NCBI GenBank assembly: GCA_030683155.1
Contig: JAUXMV010000062.1
Location: forward strand, 1-64,000
Reading direction: 5' to 3'
Origin: Bacteroidales bacterium
Lineage (GTDB): Bacteria > Bacteroidota > Bacteroidia > Bacteroidales > F082
Length of the DNA: 64,000 nucleotides
Shown: positions 18,374 to 27,936 of the stretch, in pieces
Layout of the letters: every line of letters begins with the position of its first letter
How positions within the stretch are numbered: the first letter of the stretch is position 1
Notes under the pieces: model-generated
The model's database searches: none
The model's input: the letters and a program-made list of their open reading frames with translations, nothing else
Told to the model about the DNA's origin: nothing
Translations under genes and position numbers: made by a program

Positions 18374-19771
18374 ATGAAAAGATTTAATTTTCATCAAATA
18401 ATAGGGATGTTGATAATAACAAGTTTATTTATCACCTCCTGCAAGAAGTGGATAGATACCGAGATCAACGTCAGTGAGAACAATCCTGCTGATGTTCCAC
18501 TCAATCTTTTGTTACCATCTACACAGGCATCGTTGTTCTATGTTCTTGGAGGCGACCACAGCCGCGCTCCTTCTATCTGGATGCAACAACAAGCTGGTGT
18601 TGACAGACAAGCCGCTGCTTTCGAAGTATATACCTACAACGAATCAGATGTAAATAACCTTTACAACACCATGTCTGCAACGGTTATGAAAAACCTGGAA
18701 ATCATGTCGCGCAAGTCACTTGAAACAAATTCTCCTCATTATGAAGGTGTTACCAATGTTTTGATTGCATTGACATTGGGTGAAATGACAGACGTATGGG
18801 GTGATGTTCCTTACTACGAAGCCTTCAAAGCTGAACAGACATTTAACAGGACACCAAGGTATGATGCACAACAAAATTTGTATGTATCAATGGATAGTCT
18901 TTTAGTTGTTGCTATTGAGAAATTGCAGGCTCCGACAAGTGTGTTTAGCCCGACTGCAGCCGCTGACCTTGTTTATAAAGGTACAGCTGCCGGTCTTGAC
19001 AAATACAAAAGATTGGCCTGGACTCTTCGTTTGCGTTATGCCTTACATCTTGAAAAAAGGAACGGCTTAGCGCCAGCAATTGCAATTCTTGACAACGCCA
19101 GTGCAACATTCATTGATGGCAATGCTAACGATTTTCAGTTCAAATTTGGAACTGCAGCTGCACAAAGAGGTCCTCGCTACAACTTTGAGTCAAGCCGTGG
19201 TGACATTCGTTCAGGTAAATATCTTGTTGACATGATGAATGCTACTGCTGACCCAAGAAGAGCTGCTTATTTTACAGAAGTTGGCGGTGCTTTTGTTGGT
19301 TCAGGTCCTGGACAAAACAATGCTGATGCATCAAAAATGGGCACTTTCTATGGTGCCATGGATGCAGTTGTGCCCGTTGTAACTTTTGTTGAATACAAAT
19401 TTATTGAGGCAGAACTCAGATTCAAGAATAACCAGAAAGATCTTGCAGCTGCTGCTTACAATGCTGCTGTAACTGCTTCTTTGGCTAAACATGGTGTAAG
19501 CAACGCTGACTGGCTTGCTGCAAATGCTGCTGAAACTGCTGCTTCTTTAACACTTGAGAAAATTATAAAGGGAAAATATGTTGGATTGTATCTACAAACT
19601 GAAGTTTGGACTGACTGGAGAAGAACAGGAATTCCTTCACTTCAACTTGCAGCCAATGCAACTGAATCACAAATTCCACGCAGATTCCCTTATCCTCTTA
19701 ACGAAAGATTGTATAACCCTAACACACCAGATGGTTTAGGTTTAACCAATAAAGTTTGGTGGGATAACTAG
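18374..19771 (+). CDS. SusD/RagB family nutrient-binding lipoprotein
   Basis: Surface lipoprotein that caps the SusC-type transporter and binds its cargo. The signal peptide ends in a lipobox with Cys23 (LFITSC), followed by KKW. The length is 465 residues. Helical TPR-like content, the segment VTNVLIALTLGEMTDVWGDVPYYEA (split around residues 118-142) and the C-terminal PRRFPYPLNE stretch are typical of the SusD-like family. It is paired with the susC-like gene and followed by a strong terminator, closing a two-gene operon. Confidence 0.93.
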   Translation: MKRFNFHQIIGMLIITSLFITSCKKWIDTEINVSENNPADVPLNLLLPSTQASLFYVLGGDHSRAPSIWMQQQAGVDRQAAAFEVYTYNESDVNNLYNTMSATVMKNLEIMSRKSLETNSPHYEGVTNVLIALTLGEMTDVWGDVPYYEAFKAEQTFNRTPRYDAQQNLYVSMDSLLVVAIEKLQAPTSVFSPTAAADLVYKGTAAGLDKYKRLAWTLRLRYALHLEKRNGLAPAIAILDNASATFIDGNANDFQFKFGTAAAQRGPRYNFESSRGDIRSGKYLVDMMNATADPRRAAYFTEVGGAFVGSGPGQNNADASKMGTFYGAMDAVVPVVTFVEYKFIEAELRFKNNQKDLAAAAYNAAVTASLAKHGVSNADWLAANAAETAASLTLEKIIKGKYVGLYLQTEVWTDWRRTGIPSLQLAANATESQIPRRFPYPLNERLYNPNTPDGLGLTNKVWWDN

Positions 19772-19787
19772 AAAACTTTGTTAATTC

Positions 19788-19824
19788 AAAAAAAGGCCTG
19801 CTCAATTGAGCAGGCCTTTTTTTT
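19788..19824. terminator. Bidirectional Rho-independent terminator
   Basis: Perfect inverted repeat: an A-run (19788-19794), GGCCTGCTC, AATT loop, GAGCAGGCC, then a T-run (19817-19824). The A and T tracts allow termination in both directions between the convergent susD-like and DUF454 genes. Confidence 0.92.
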
Positions 19825-19837
19825 ATAATGAAACTGC

Positions 19838-20203
19838 TCAGTCTTCATCTTTTCTGCCTGGCAAACGCGCCATAACAAAGGTTCCAACAAAACCTACACC
19901 TATCACGACCAATTGTACCCAGAGTATCTTTATGAAGAAAAAAGCAGAAATAAGTATCATTGTCCACATCATGCTGATGGCTCTAATCTTTGCTCTTACA
20001 CTCATTCCCTTTTGGAAATCTTTGATGTAACCACCTAAAAATTTGTGATTTAAAAGCGCATTATACAATCGCCGTGAGCTTCGGGCATACAAATAGGCTG
20101 CAAGCAGTAAAAAAGAAGTTGTTGGCAATCCAGGCACAACAATGCCAATCAGGCCCAAACTTAGCGATAAAGTTCCGAGAAAAATAAAGAGGGGTTTTTT
20201 CAT
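19838..20203 (-). CDS. DUF454 (YbaN) family inner membrane protein
   Basis: A 121-residue membrane protein. The N-terminus shows the YbaN/DUF454 pattern: a helix with LGLIGIVVPGLPTTSF (about 16-31) followed by LLLAAYLYARSS, then a second helical pair at about 76-110. Function of this family is unknown. It is a single gene convergent with the SusC/SusD operon across a shared terminator. Just upstream is a TACCTTTA element on the minus strand (20245-20252), a near match to the -7 consensus. Confidence 0.85.
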   Translation of the reverse strand: MKKPLFIFLGTLSLSLGLIGIVVPGLPTTSFLLLAAYLYARSSRRLYNALLNHKFLGGYIKDFQKGMSVRAKIRAISMMWTMILISAFFFIKILWVQLVVIGVGFVGTFVMARLPGRKDED

Positions 20204-20422
20204 GTTAGCGTACGCAGTATTATTTCATTCAAATGATCTGACATTAAAGGTAACAGAAAAACGACATATTTGTTCCAATCAATTTAAATTCTGATCGATA
20301 ATTTTACTCTATTTGTTCAACAATGGCACGATATATGGAAACAACAAGCCATGAAAATTAAACAATGATATTGTGCAACGAGTTGTAACTTCAAATCATC
20401 TTAAAACCTAATAACGTATAAA

Positions 20423-21265
20423 ATGAATAATCTAAAGTTGTTTTTCCTTCTGCTCTTTATTGCGATTTCAGGATTAATGTTTGGACAAGACATGATACTG
20501 AAGAAAAATAATGAAATCATTCAGTGTAAAATAAAAGAAATTGGACTGGATGAAATAAAATACACCATGCCGGAATTTTCATCTGACATTCTCTTTTCGA
20601 TTGATAAGGATAGAATTACCAAAATTATCTTTGCAGATGGTAAGGAAATGGAGTTTCAAAAGGAATTGACTAATCCTGCAAACTATGCAGAAAACAATAA
20701 AAACGCCCTCAAAATAGACTTCATGTCACCAATTACAGGCAACACAACCTTCTATTATGAGCGTAGTCTTAAACCGGGGCGCAGCTTTGAAGCCGGACTT
20801 GGAATAATTGGTATGGGAATAAATGTAGCTGACGAAAACGCAGGAGGGGCATTCTTTAAATTTGGGTATAAATTTTTGAAAGATCCTGACTTCTATTTAC
20901 GGGGCATGCGATATGCCCACATCCTTAAAGGAAGCTACGTGAAACCAGAAATTTCTTTTGGTGTTTATGGCAGAAAATATACTGAGTACTACTACGATAG
21001 TTATGACCCTTGGGGCCACTGGATTTATACAGAGCCGATAGAGAGGTCGGAAACAGTGGTTTCAGGTGCAATTCAAATTGTTTTTGGAAAGCAATGGGTT
21101 TTTGATAATGTATTTCTTATTGACATTTATAGTGGCGTTGGGTATGGGTTTTCGAACAAAACATACAATTATGATGGAGGTTATCACTATGGATACACTA
21201 TAGGGGGAAGCGGATTTCCGGTGGCAGCATCAGCTGGTATTAAAATCGGATATCTTTTCAAATAA
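20423..21265 (+). CDS. Exported protein of unknown function, possibly beta-barrel
   Basis: A 280-residue protein with a signal peptide (1-21, cleavage near MFG-Q). Residues 22-85 are a small domain with the pattern DMILKKNNEIIQCKIKEI and FADGKEMEF, seen in Bacteroidota envelope proteins. Residues 100-280 alternate polar and hydrophobic residues with many Tyr and Gly and end in an aromatic residue (GIKIGYLFK). This suggests a small outer-membrane barrel. No enzyme motif is seen. It is monocistronic, ended by the hairpin at 21282-21318. Confidence 0.7.
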   Translation: MNNLKLFFLLLFIAISGLMFGQDMILKKNNEIIQCKIKEIGLDEIKYTMPEFSSDILFSIDKDRITKIIFADGKEMEFQKELTNPANYAENNKNALKIDFMSPITGNTTFYYERSLKPGRSFEAGLGIIGMGINVADENAGGAFFKFGYKFLKDPDFYLRGMRYAHILKGSYVKPEISFGVYGRKYTEYYYDSYDPWGHWIYTEPIERSETVVSGAIQIVFGKQWVFDNVFLIDIYSGVGYGFSNKTYNYDGGYHYGYTIGGSGFPVAASAGIKIGYLFK

Positions 21266-21281
21266 AAAGCTTTCGTAAAAT

Positions 21282-21318
21282 AAAAGAGGCTGTCTTGTAT
21301 AAGGACAGCCTCTTTTTT
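21282..21318. terminator. Bidirectional Rho-independent terminator
   Basis: A 13-base stem (AAAAGAGGCTGTC at 21282-21294, with its complement starting at 21304), a 9-base loop and a T-run through 21318. It separates the convergent exported-protein gene and fbp; the A-rich 5' side lets it serve both. Confidence 0.92.
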
Positions 21319-21338
21319 ATTTTTGAATGGGTTAAAAC

Positions 21339-22373
21339 CTAACTTTTCTCTGCGCGTTGGTATTCATCAAGAAACTCCGGACTGAATTCCGACATCATTC
21401 TTTCTGCCTCTTCAACCATGCTTTTTGAGCCGATAAACAACGGTGAGCGTTGATGAATATGTTCCGGCTGAATATCAAGTATTCTGCGATAACCATCCGA
21501 AGCTTTAGCGCCAGCTTGTTCAGCGATGAAGGCAACAGGAACGCATTCGTATAAAAGACGTAGTTTTCCGGCCGGATTCTTTTTAGTACCTGGATAAATA
21601 TAGATGCCACCACGAAGTAAATTTCTGTGAAAATCGGATATCAAAGAGCCGATATAGCGCGTTGTATAAGGTCTTCTTGTTTCAGGATCGTCTTCCTGAC
21701 AATGCTTTATATAGCGTTTTACACCCTCAGGAAAATAAATATAGTTTGCTTCATTGATGGAATATATATTGCCGTCATCTTTGATTTTCATGTTTTCATG
21801 CGACAAAATAAACAAGCCGCATGTGGGGTCGTAGGTAAAGCCGTTCACGCCATCGCCTGTTGTATAGACCAACATTGTTGAAGATCCATATATTATGTAG
21901 CCACCACAAACCAGCTCAGTTCCAGCCTGAAGCACATCTTCGGTAGTGATGGTTTTGCCCAGCGATTTGCGCTTATAAACTGCAAAGATTGTCCCGATTG
22001 GTACATTCACTTCAATATTTGAGGAGCCGTCTAATGGATCGATAGCAACAATATATTTTGCGTTTTCGGTAATTTTTTCATCAAAAACAACAACTTCATC
22101 ATTTTCTTCGGAAACAATGGCTGCACATTGCTTTCCGTTGCGGAGCGCCTTAATAAACTCATTATTGGCAATAACATCGAGTTTTTTCTGGCTTTCGCCC
22201 TGCACATTTGTTGTGCCTTCATAGCCAAGCACTTCCGCCAAACCTGCCCTGTTCACATCACGGTTCACAATCTTGGCTGCAATCCCAATATCATTCAGCA
22301 AACGGGAAAACTCACCTGTTGCTTTTCCCATTTTTTCTTGTTGTTCCCAAATAAATTCGACCAGGGTTTTCAT
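21339..22373 (-). CDS. fbp: Fructose-1,6-bisphosphatase class I
   Basis: Gluconeogenic phosphatase converting fructose-1,6-bisphosphate to fructose-6-phosphate. The metal and phosphate site is clear: SEE at 88-90 and [13 protein letters not shown] at 111-123. The C-terminal CEAG-like segment appears here as [14 protein letters not shown]. The length of 344 residues is standard for class I. It is divergently arranged with the aspartate kinase gene, and the two promoters face each other and overlap. The opposing glycolytic enzyme, pfkA, is about 29 kb away in this window. Confidence 0.96.
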   Translation of the reverse strand: MKTLVEFIWEQQEKMGKATGEFSRLLNDIGIAAKIVNRDVNRAGLAEVLGYEGTTNVQGESQKKLDVIANNEFIKALRNGKQCAAIVSEENDEVVVFDEKITENAKYIVAIDPLDGSSNIEVNVPIGTIFAVYKRKSLGKTITTEDVLQAGTELVCGGYIIYGSSTMLVYTTGDGVNGFTYDPTCGLFILSHENMKIKDDGNIYSINEANYIYFPEGVKRYIKHCQEDDPETRRPYTTRYIGSLISDFHRNLLRGGIYIYPGTKKNPAGKLRLLYECVPVAFIAEQAGAKASDGYRRILDIQPEHIHQRSPLFIGSKSMVEEAERMMSEFSPEFLDEYQRAEKS

Positions 22374-22422
22374 AGTTGCTTGTTTTTGATATACAATACG
22401 ATTCTTAATTTATGACTTTAGG

Positions 22423-22452
22423 CAAATGTATTACTTTTGCTGGTCAGATCAA
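22423..22452 (-). promoter_or_regulatory. Promoter of fbp
   Basis: On the minus strand TTG (22450-22452), a 19-base spacer and TACATTTG (22423-22430) form a full Bacteroidota-type promoter. It overlaps the lysC promoter on the other strand. Confidence 0.7.
22432..22439 (+). promoter_or_regulatory. -7 promoter element of lysC
   Basis: TACTTTTG matches TAnnTTTG and lies 29 bases before the lysC ATG at 22469, with TTA at the -33 position. It is one base from the fbp -7 element on the opposite strand. It also shows that the longer open frame beginning at 22412 is not the true start. Confidence 0.6.
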
Positions 22453-22468
22453 AAAAAATCACGCGACC

Positions 22469-23749
22469 ATGTTCAAAGTTTTCAAATTTGGAGGGGCTTC
22501 TGTGAAAGATGCTGCTGCCATCAAAAACCTGAAAAAGATTCTTTCGAAACCCTCAGATGAAAGATTGGTAATTGTTGTTTCTGCCATGGGTAAAACAACC
22601 AATGCCCTTGAAAAAATTTTGGAGGCCGCCCGCAATCATTCGTCTGATTTTACGCCCCTCTTTGATGCGTTGAAAGTGTTTCATTATCACATCTGCAGCG
22701 AGCTTTTCGAAACCCCTCCTTTGTCCTTATTTTCACAACTTGAAGATATCTTTCAGAAGTTATATTTTCAGTTATCCATTTCTCCTGATTCAATTCCTTA
22801 TGACGAACATTATGATCAAACTGTCAGCTTTGGCGAATTGTTAGCAACAAAAATCGTCAGTCATTATTTGATACAGGAGAATTTATCCTTAAAGTTGGTC
22901 GATGCCAGAGCCTGTTTGATAACCGACAACTGCTACAGAGCGGCATCCATCAACTGGCCACAAACATGTGATGCAATTTCAACCCTGAAAGAGCAAACAA
23001 CCGAAAAGATGATTCTCACCCAGGGTTTCATTGGCATAGCCAATAATGGAAGAACAACCACACTTGGCCGTGAAGGTTCTGATTTTTCAGCTGCAATTTT
23101 TGCCCATTGTCTGAATGCTTCTGAAGTTGTTATATGGAAAGATGTTCCTGGCTTACTCAATGGTGATCCCAAGCGTTTCTCAGTGACGCAAAAAATTGAT
23201 CACATTTCCTATAGTGAAGCGATAGAGCTTGCTTTTTATGGTGCAACAGTCATTCATCCAAAGACCATAAAACCATTGCAAAACAAAAGTATTCCTCTCA
23301 AAGTACAATCCTTCAATGATCCGGAACTATCACCCACTCTGATCGATAACAATCCAGATTATGACAATGTTGTGCCATCATTCATCATCAAGGATAATCA
23401 GATGCTCATCAGTATAAGTCCGCGCGACTTTTCATTTATGAGTGAGTCAAATTTGCAGGAGGCATTTGGCATTTTTCATAATCTTCGCATTCATGCAAAC
23501 CTGATTCAGGCTTCTGCCATCAGTCTTTCAATCTGTATTGACGAAAACCCAGACCGCCTTGAAGCGCTCCTAAAATCATTCAGAGATAAGTATGCGGTCA
23601 AATACAATTCCGGACTTGAGATGCTTACCATCAGGCATTATAACGAAAAACTGGCTGCTGAAGCCTCAAAAGGACGTGAAATACTTTTGGAACAAAGAAG
23701 CCGTATTACGCTTCAGTTTGTGATGAAAACAATTGGTGAAACAACCTAA
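22469..23749 (+). CDS. lysC: Aspartate kinase
   Basis: Cytoplasmic kinase phosphorylating L-aspartate, the first step to lysine, threonine and methionine. The N-terminus FKFGGASVKD carries the aspartokinase phosphate loop (KFGGAS instead of KFGGTS). The segment LGREGSDFSAA corresponds to the GRGGSD motif. The region after about residue 290 has the form of ACT regulatory domains, so feedback inhibition is likely. The protein has 426 residues and no fused homoserine dehydrogenase. The ATG at 22469 is chosen because the promoter element lies upstream of it and MFKVFKFGG is the family start. Confidence 0.93.
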   Translation: MFKVFKFGGASVKDAAAIKNLKKILSKPSDERLVIVVSAMGKTTNALEKILEAARNHSSDFTPLFDALKVFHYHICSELFETPPLSLFSQLEDIFQKLYFQLSISPDSIPYDEHYDQTVSFGELLATKIVSHYLIQENLSLKLVDARACLITDNCYRAASINWPQTCDAISTLKEQTTEKMILTQGFIGIANNGRTTTLGREGSDFSAAIFAHCLNASEVVIWKDVPGLLNGDPKRFSVTQKIDHISYSEAIELAFYGATVIHPKTIKPLQNKSIPLKVQSFNDPELSPTLIDNNPDYDNVVPSFIIKDNQMLISISPRDFSFMSESNLQEAFGIFHNLRIHANLIQASAISLSICIDENPDRLEALLKSFRDKYAVKYNSGLEMLTIRHYNEKLAAEASKGREILLEQRSRITLQFVMKTIGETT

Positions 23750-23796
23750 AGTCATTCTGGAAAAAAATCGAAACCTTTCTTCAGGACGGGTTCTTT

Positions 23797-24255
23797 TTAA
23801 TTGAAAACCCTTAACAAGCCACCTGTGTAAAGGGTGTTGTATTTTATCATCGGATAACGGCCTTCCCCTTCAAAAATACTGCCATCAAGCAAAGAAAATA
23901 ATGTTCCCATACAAGTGTCTTTTGCAAATGGATAGTGTCCGTCCACGATTAAACGGGTGCAGTTATTGCCATCGCAGCATTTATTTGGTTCATTGGGTGG
24001 GATTCTGTCAAACGCAACAAATTCTGTCTGGTTTATTCTGTGTACAATTATGCCGCGACTGGGCAGCTCAGAAGTCAGATACATCCAGCCACCAGCAGTA
24101 TTTAAGGGTTGATAAAAAGTGGAGTTTGGATCGATGGTAAAATTGATATAGGTATCAGGTATGTTTGGATTCACCTCTTCCTTTTGGCAGGAAAGTATCA
24201 GAGAAACTGAAACAATAATGAAAAAACTAAAAATTAAACTTCGTGACATATTCAT
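23797..24255 (-). CDS. Lipoprotein with a degenerate Rieske-like fold
   Basis: A 152-residue lipoprotein; the signal peptide ends in LILSC with Cys23. The mature part (INFTIDPNSTFYQPLNTAGGWMYL, split over 37-60) and the C-terminal half (FSLLDGSIFEGEGRYP, about 120-135) follow the pattern of Rieske-type lipoproteins common in Bacteroidota. However, the two Cys-x-His / Cys-x-x-His ligand motifs are missing. Cysteines occur instead as NKCCDGNNCTR and KDTCMG, the latter with His upstream. It may bind no cluster, or another metal. Function is unknown. It is convergent with lysC. Confidence 0.7.
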   Translation of the reverse strand: MNMSRSLIFSFFIIVSVSLILSCQKEEVNPNIPDTYINFTIDPNSTFYQPLNTAGGWMYLTSELPSRGIIVHRINQTEFVAFDRIPPNEPNKCCDGNNCTRLIVDGHYPFAKDTCMGTLFSLLDGSIFEGEGRYPMIKYNTLYTGGLLRVFN

Positions 24256-24297
24256 TAATCGATTATCTACCCCAAATCAGGGCAAAAATTAGCCTGA

Positions 24298-24328
24298 TTG
24301 AATACACACAAAATTAACGCTATTTTTG
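24298..24328 (+). promoter_or_regulatory. Promoter of the small lipoprotein and sensor kinase genes
   Basis: TTG (24298-24300), a 20-base spacer and TATTTTTG (24321-24328) lie 23 bases before the lipoprotein ATG at 24352. Confidence 0.6.
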
Positions 24329-24351
24329 CAATAAAATTGTCGCTGAGAAAG

Positions 24352-24624
24352 ATGTTCAAAAAATTACTTTCTAAACTTTTGCCTTTTATTGCAATTGCCA
24401 TTTTGTTTCTGGCAGTAACTTCATGTTTTGGCAGCAAATCATCAAAATCCATTAAAGTGCAGCAGAAACGCGAAGCCGCCGCAAAGAAAGCTGCTGAAAA
24501 AGAATATAAGGCAATGATAAAATCACATCATAAGCGACAATCAGATGCCACACAGGAGATGATGAAGAAAACGAAAAAGAAAAACAAGAAACTGATTAAA
24601 CCTTTCAAGAAAAAACGTTTCTAA
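24352..24624 (+). CDS. Small basic lipoprotein of unknown function
   Basis: A 90-residue protein with a lipoprotein signal (AVTSC, Cys25), followed by an extremely Lys/Ala-rich mature part. The end is very basic (KKTKKKNKKLIKPFKKKRF). The open frame extends to 24298, but the promoter at 24298-24328 argues for the ATG at 24352. It ends 9 bases before the sensor kinase gene, so the two are probably co-transcribed. A basic, helix-prone lipoprotein could contact LPS, peptidoglycan or the kinase sensor; this is inference. No known domain is recognised. Confidence 0.65.
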   Translation: MFKKLLSKLLPFIAIAILFLAVTSCFGSKSSKSIKVQQKREAAAKKAAEKEYKAMIKSHHKRQSDATQEMMKKTKKKNKKLIKPFKKKRF

Positions 24625-24633
24625 AAATCCGCT

Positions 24634-27600
24634 ATGCATTGTAGATCAACAATATATAATTTTTCTTCTGCTATTCGAAAAATAATTTCTTTTGCTTTTG
24701 CGCTTATACTCTTTGTTTGTTCAAGCAAGATTAATGCACAGGAATCCCTATATTTCAATCGATTTTTATCTGAAAATTCACGCATTGAACGAGGCCTGAG
24801 TCAGAACACGATTTATAGCATTTATCAGGATGACGAAGGATTTATGTGGTTTGGAACGTGGGATGGCCTTAATCGTTTCGATGGATACACATTTTTGACA
24901 TTCAACAAAGAACAGGGCTTGAGCAATGAAGCCATCAGGGCTATCTATCAAGACAAGAATATTTTATGGGTTGGAACGGAAGATGGCCTCAACGCCATCA
25001 ATCTCGACAATGGTCATATCACCAATTATTTTGCCATTGAAGGTGATAGCACAAGTCTAAGTGATAACTGGATAAATCACATCACTTCTGACCATTTGGG
25101 TAAACTGTGGATCAGTACTGCAAGCGGACTAACCGAACTTGACACTGAATCGCTAAAATTCAGACAGGTTTTCAGCCGAAACTACGGCAATCCACTTCGA
25201 AGCAATTACTTCAATATGATGGCTCAGGATGAAAACAATAATTATTGGATTGCCACAAACCATGGGTTGGTTTTCTATGAAACCGGAACACATAAAGTGA
25301 CACGCTTTTTTCATATTCCAGGAGATCCGGCATCGCTTCCCGACAACCATGTAAATGTGATCATTTTTGATGAAGCATTCAATCTTTGGGTCGGCACAAA
25401 AAATGGCACTGCCAGCTATGACAAAAACACAAAATCATTTAATGTTCCAAATGCTTTTCGAAATAATGGCAGTGAGCTTTTTCAAAAAGAAGCCTTATCA
25501 ATGTTAACTGAGCCTGATGGAAAACTTTGGATTGGAACAAATGGACAAGGCCTCTATTTATACGACAGAAAATCTGATAGCATACAATGGTTTGTCAATC
25601 TGCCAAACCGAAGTTTCAGCCTGAGCGACAACAGGGTGTTTAACCTTTACCGCGATCGCTTTGATATGTTGTGGATAGGCACTTTCAACGGCTTAAACAA
25701 GCTCAATAACATTGCACCCAAATTCAGAACCTATCGCAGCAATCCTGATGAAAAAAATAGTCTTTCGAACAACTCAGTGTGGTGTTTTGAAGAAGATATT
25801 GACGGAAATATCTGGATTGGAACAGAAGATGGAATCAGTATTTTCAATCGTAAATGTGGTGACTACAAAATACTTAAACATCAGCGAAACAATCCAAACA
25901 GCATCTCCGGCAATCAGATACGAGCCATAAAACGTGATTCACAAAACCGTTTTTGGATTGGCACACGATACAACGGATTAACGATGTACGACAGCAAAAC
26001 GCAAAAATTTAGACGCTATCTGCACGATCCACGAAATACATCCACAATTCCAGATGATTTTGTCCTTTCATTAGCAACAGATACAAATGGCATGGTTTGG
26101 GTAGGAACATACAATGGACTTGGTCTTTTAAATCCAGAAACAAATGCTTTTACCAGTTACAAACACAACCCCAACCAAAGCAACTCGCTTCCTGACAACA
26201 TAATTTACGGTTTATTTTATGACAGTAAAAACCGATTATGGATTTCTACAGCAAATGGTTTAGCCAAATATCAACCAGATAGCAATAATTTCAGGGTTTT
26301 TAAAATTTCTTTGGAAATAAATCCCGGTCAGTACCATGTCTCCAATAAATTTTTTTCAATCAATGAGGATCACAGTGGAACGCTTTGGATTGGTACACGC
26401 AGCGGAGGCCTAGTTTCTTTCGATACCAAAAGTGAATCTTTTAAAGTTTACTCTGATAAAGACGGGCTTCCAAACAATGTTACCTATCTGGCAATTGAAG
26501 ATCTGAATCACAACATTTGGATCACAACCAACTGGGGTCTCACAAGGTTTTCATCGGATCGCACTATTTTTACAAACTATGAAGTTACTGATGGGCTTCA
26601 AAGCAACGAATTCAATTTCAATGCAGGTCTTTTAACAAAAAGCGGCGAGCTCTTTTTCGGCGGGATGAATGGTTTTACTGCCTTTTTTCCAGAGGATATT
26701 TCCATCAATATGCGTCCCCCTGAAATAAAAATAACGAGCTTCAAACTTTTCAATGAACTTCAAAACCGCAGGTTTAAAAATGGAGACACCTTATTTTTAA
26801 AACACAATGATAATGTGTTTTCTTTTGAATTTACGGCCCTTGACTATACCAACCCATCAAGGATTAAATACCGGTACAAACTTGAGAATTATAACAGTAA
26901 TTGGATTGAACGATCATCTAATCAACGATTTGCAGAATATGCAAGAGTAAGTCCGGGAACGTATAACTTGAGAATTACTGCAGCCAACAGCGATGGATTC
27001 TGGAATGAAAAAGGCATTAGTTTAGTAATTATCATCCAACCGCCATGGTATGAAACCTGGCTTTTCAGAGCCTTTGTATTGCTGCTTTTCATTTTGCTTG
27101 TATACCTTATAATATATACACGCATGAAATCCATTCGCAGCAAGCATGCGGTTGAAAAAAAATACCTTGAGTTTGAAAAGAAACTCTTCGAACTTGAGCA
27201 AAAAGCACTTCAGCTTCAAATGAATCCTCATTTTCTATTCAATTCATTGAACAGCATCCAAAGTTTCATAGTAAACAGCGACATTGACAATGCAATTCAC
27301 TATCTGTCAAAGTTTTCGCAACTTATGCGACGAACTCTCAGTAACTCACGTGAAAGTTATGTGCCACTGCGGGATGAGCTTCAAGCACTCCAATTGTATA
27401 TCGAGATCGAAAAACTGAGGTTTAATGATAAGTTTGAATACATCATAACAATTGATCCGGAGATTGATGAAAGCTTCATTGAAATTCCACCCATGATTCT
27501 TCAGCCATATGTTGAAAATGCTATTATTCATGGCCTTATGCATAAACCTGACATAGGTCATTTGTTGATTGAGCTCAAGCTTGTTGACGATAACGTTCAG

Positions 27601-27828
27601 GTAATTATCCAGGATGATGGCGTAGGCCGTGAAAAAGCTGCCGAAATTAAACGAGAATCTGGAATAGAACGTAAATCAAGGGGAATGTTGATAACAAGTG
27701 AACGTTTGGAGATTCTCAATCAATACACAAAAGACACTTATACAGTCAGGGTAACCGATCACACAGACGAACATGGCAAAGCCTCGGGCACTTCTGTGGA
27801 AATTACCATACACGCAAACCTATCCTGA
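24634..27828 (+). CDS. Periplasmic-propeller sensor histidine kinase (Reg_prop, Y_Y_Y, LytS-type kinase)
   Basis: Membrane sensor of 1064 residues. A signal peptide or anchor at about 15-36 is followed by many Reg_prop repeats (motifs such as GFMWFGTWDGLNRFDG and ILWVGTEDGLN), forming two seven-bladed propellers up to about 690. A Y_Y_Y domain covers about 735-800. One membrane helix lies at about 809-829. The cytoplasmic kinase belongs to the LytS/His_kinase family: the phospho-acceptor is His866 in QMNPHFLFNSLNSI, and the ATPase part has IIQDDGVGR. Unlike hybrid two-component systems, it has no receiver or AraC domain. The LytTR regulator 190 bases downstream is the evident partner. Ligand unknown, perhaps an oligosaccharide. 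Confidence 0.92.
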   Translation: MHCRSTIYNFSSAIRKIISFAFALILFVCSSKINAQESLYFNRFLSENSRIERGLSQNTIYSIYQDDEGFMWFGTWDGLNRFDGYTFLTFNKEQGLSNEAIRAIYQDKNILWVGTEDGLNAINLDNGHITNYFAIEGDSTSLSDNWINHITSDHLGKLWISTASGLTELDTESLKFRQVFSRNYGNPLRSNYFNMMAQDENNNYWIATNHGLVFYETGTHKVTRFFHIPGDPASLPDNHVNVIIFDEAFNLWVGTKNGTASYDKNTKSFNVPNAFRNNGSELFQKEALSMLTEPDGKLWIGTNGQGLYLYDRKSDSIQWFVNLPNRSFSLSDNRVFNLYRDRFDMLWIGTFNGLNKLNNIAPKFRTYRSNPDEKNSLSNNSVWCFEEDIDGNIWIGTEDGISIFNRKCGDYKILKHQRNNPNSISGNQIRAIKRDSQNRFWIGTRYNGLTMYDSKTQKFRRYLHDPRNTSTIPDDFVLSLATDTNGMVWVGTYNGLGLLNPETNAFTSYKHNPNQSNSLPDNIIYGLFYDSKNRLWISTANGLAKYQPDSNNFRVFKISLEINPGQYHVSNKFFSINEDHSGTLWIGTRSGGLVSFDTKSESFKVYSDKDGLPNNVTYLAIEDLNHNIWITTNWGLTRFSSDRTIFTNYEVTDGLQSNEFNFNAGLLTKSGELFFGGMNGFTAFFPEDISINMRPPEIKITSFKLFNELQNRRFKNGDTLFLKHNDNVFSFEFTALDYTNPSRIKYRYKLENYNSNWIERSSNQRFAEYARVSPGTYNLRITAANSDGFWNEKGISLVIIIQPPWYETWLFRAFVLLLFILLVYLIIYTRMKSIRSKHAVEKKYLEFEKKLFELEQKALQLQMNPHFLFNSLNSIQSFIVNSDIDNAIHYLSKFSQLMRRTLSNSRESYVPLRDELQALQLYIEIEKLRFNDKFEYIITIDPEIDESFIEIPPMILQPYVENAIIHGLMHKPDIGHLLIELKLVDDNVQVIIQDDGVGREKAAEIKRESGIERKSRGMLITSERLEILNQYTKDTYTVRVTDHTDEHGKASGTSVEITIHANLS

Positions 27829-27936
27829 AAAAGCTCAAATCTGTTTGACGGATTATGTTTTAGAGAAACATTCCAAAAAATAATTTTCAAATAAAATCCT
27901 TTCCTGTCTTTAAATGAAAAGTCAGGTAAAAAAGGT

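Noticed and set aside
23750-23796. Terminator between lysC and the Rieske-like lipoprotein gene
   Set aside because: GAAACC and GGGTTC near a short T-run pair imperfectly; too weak to list.
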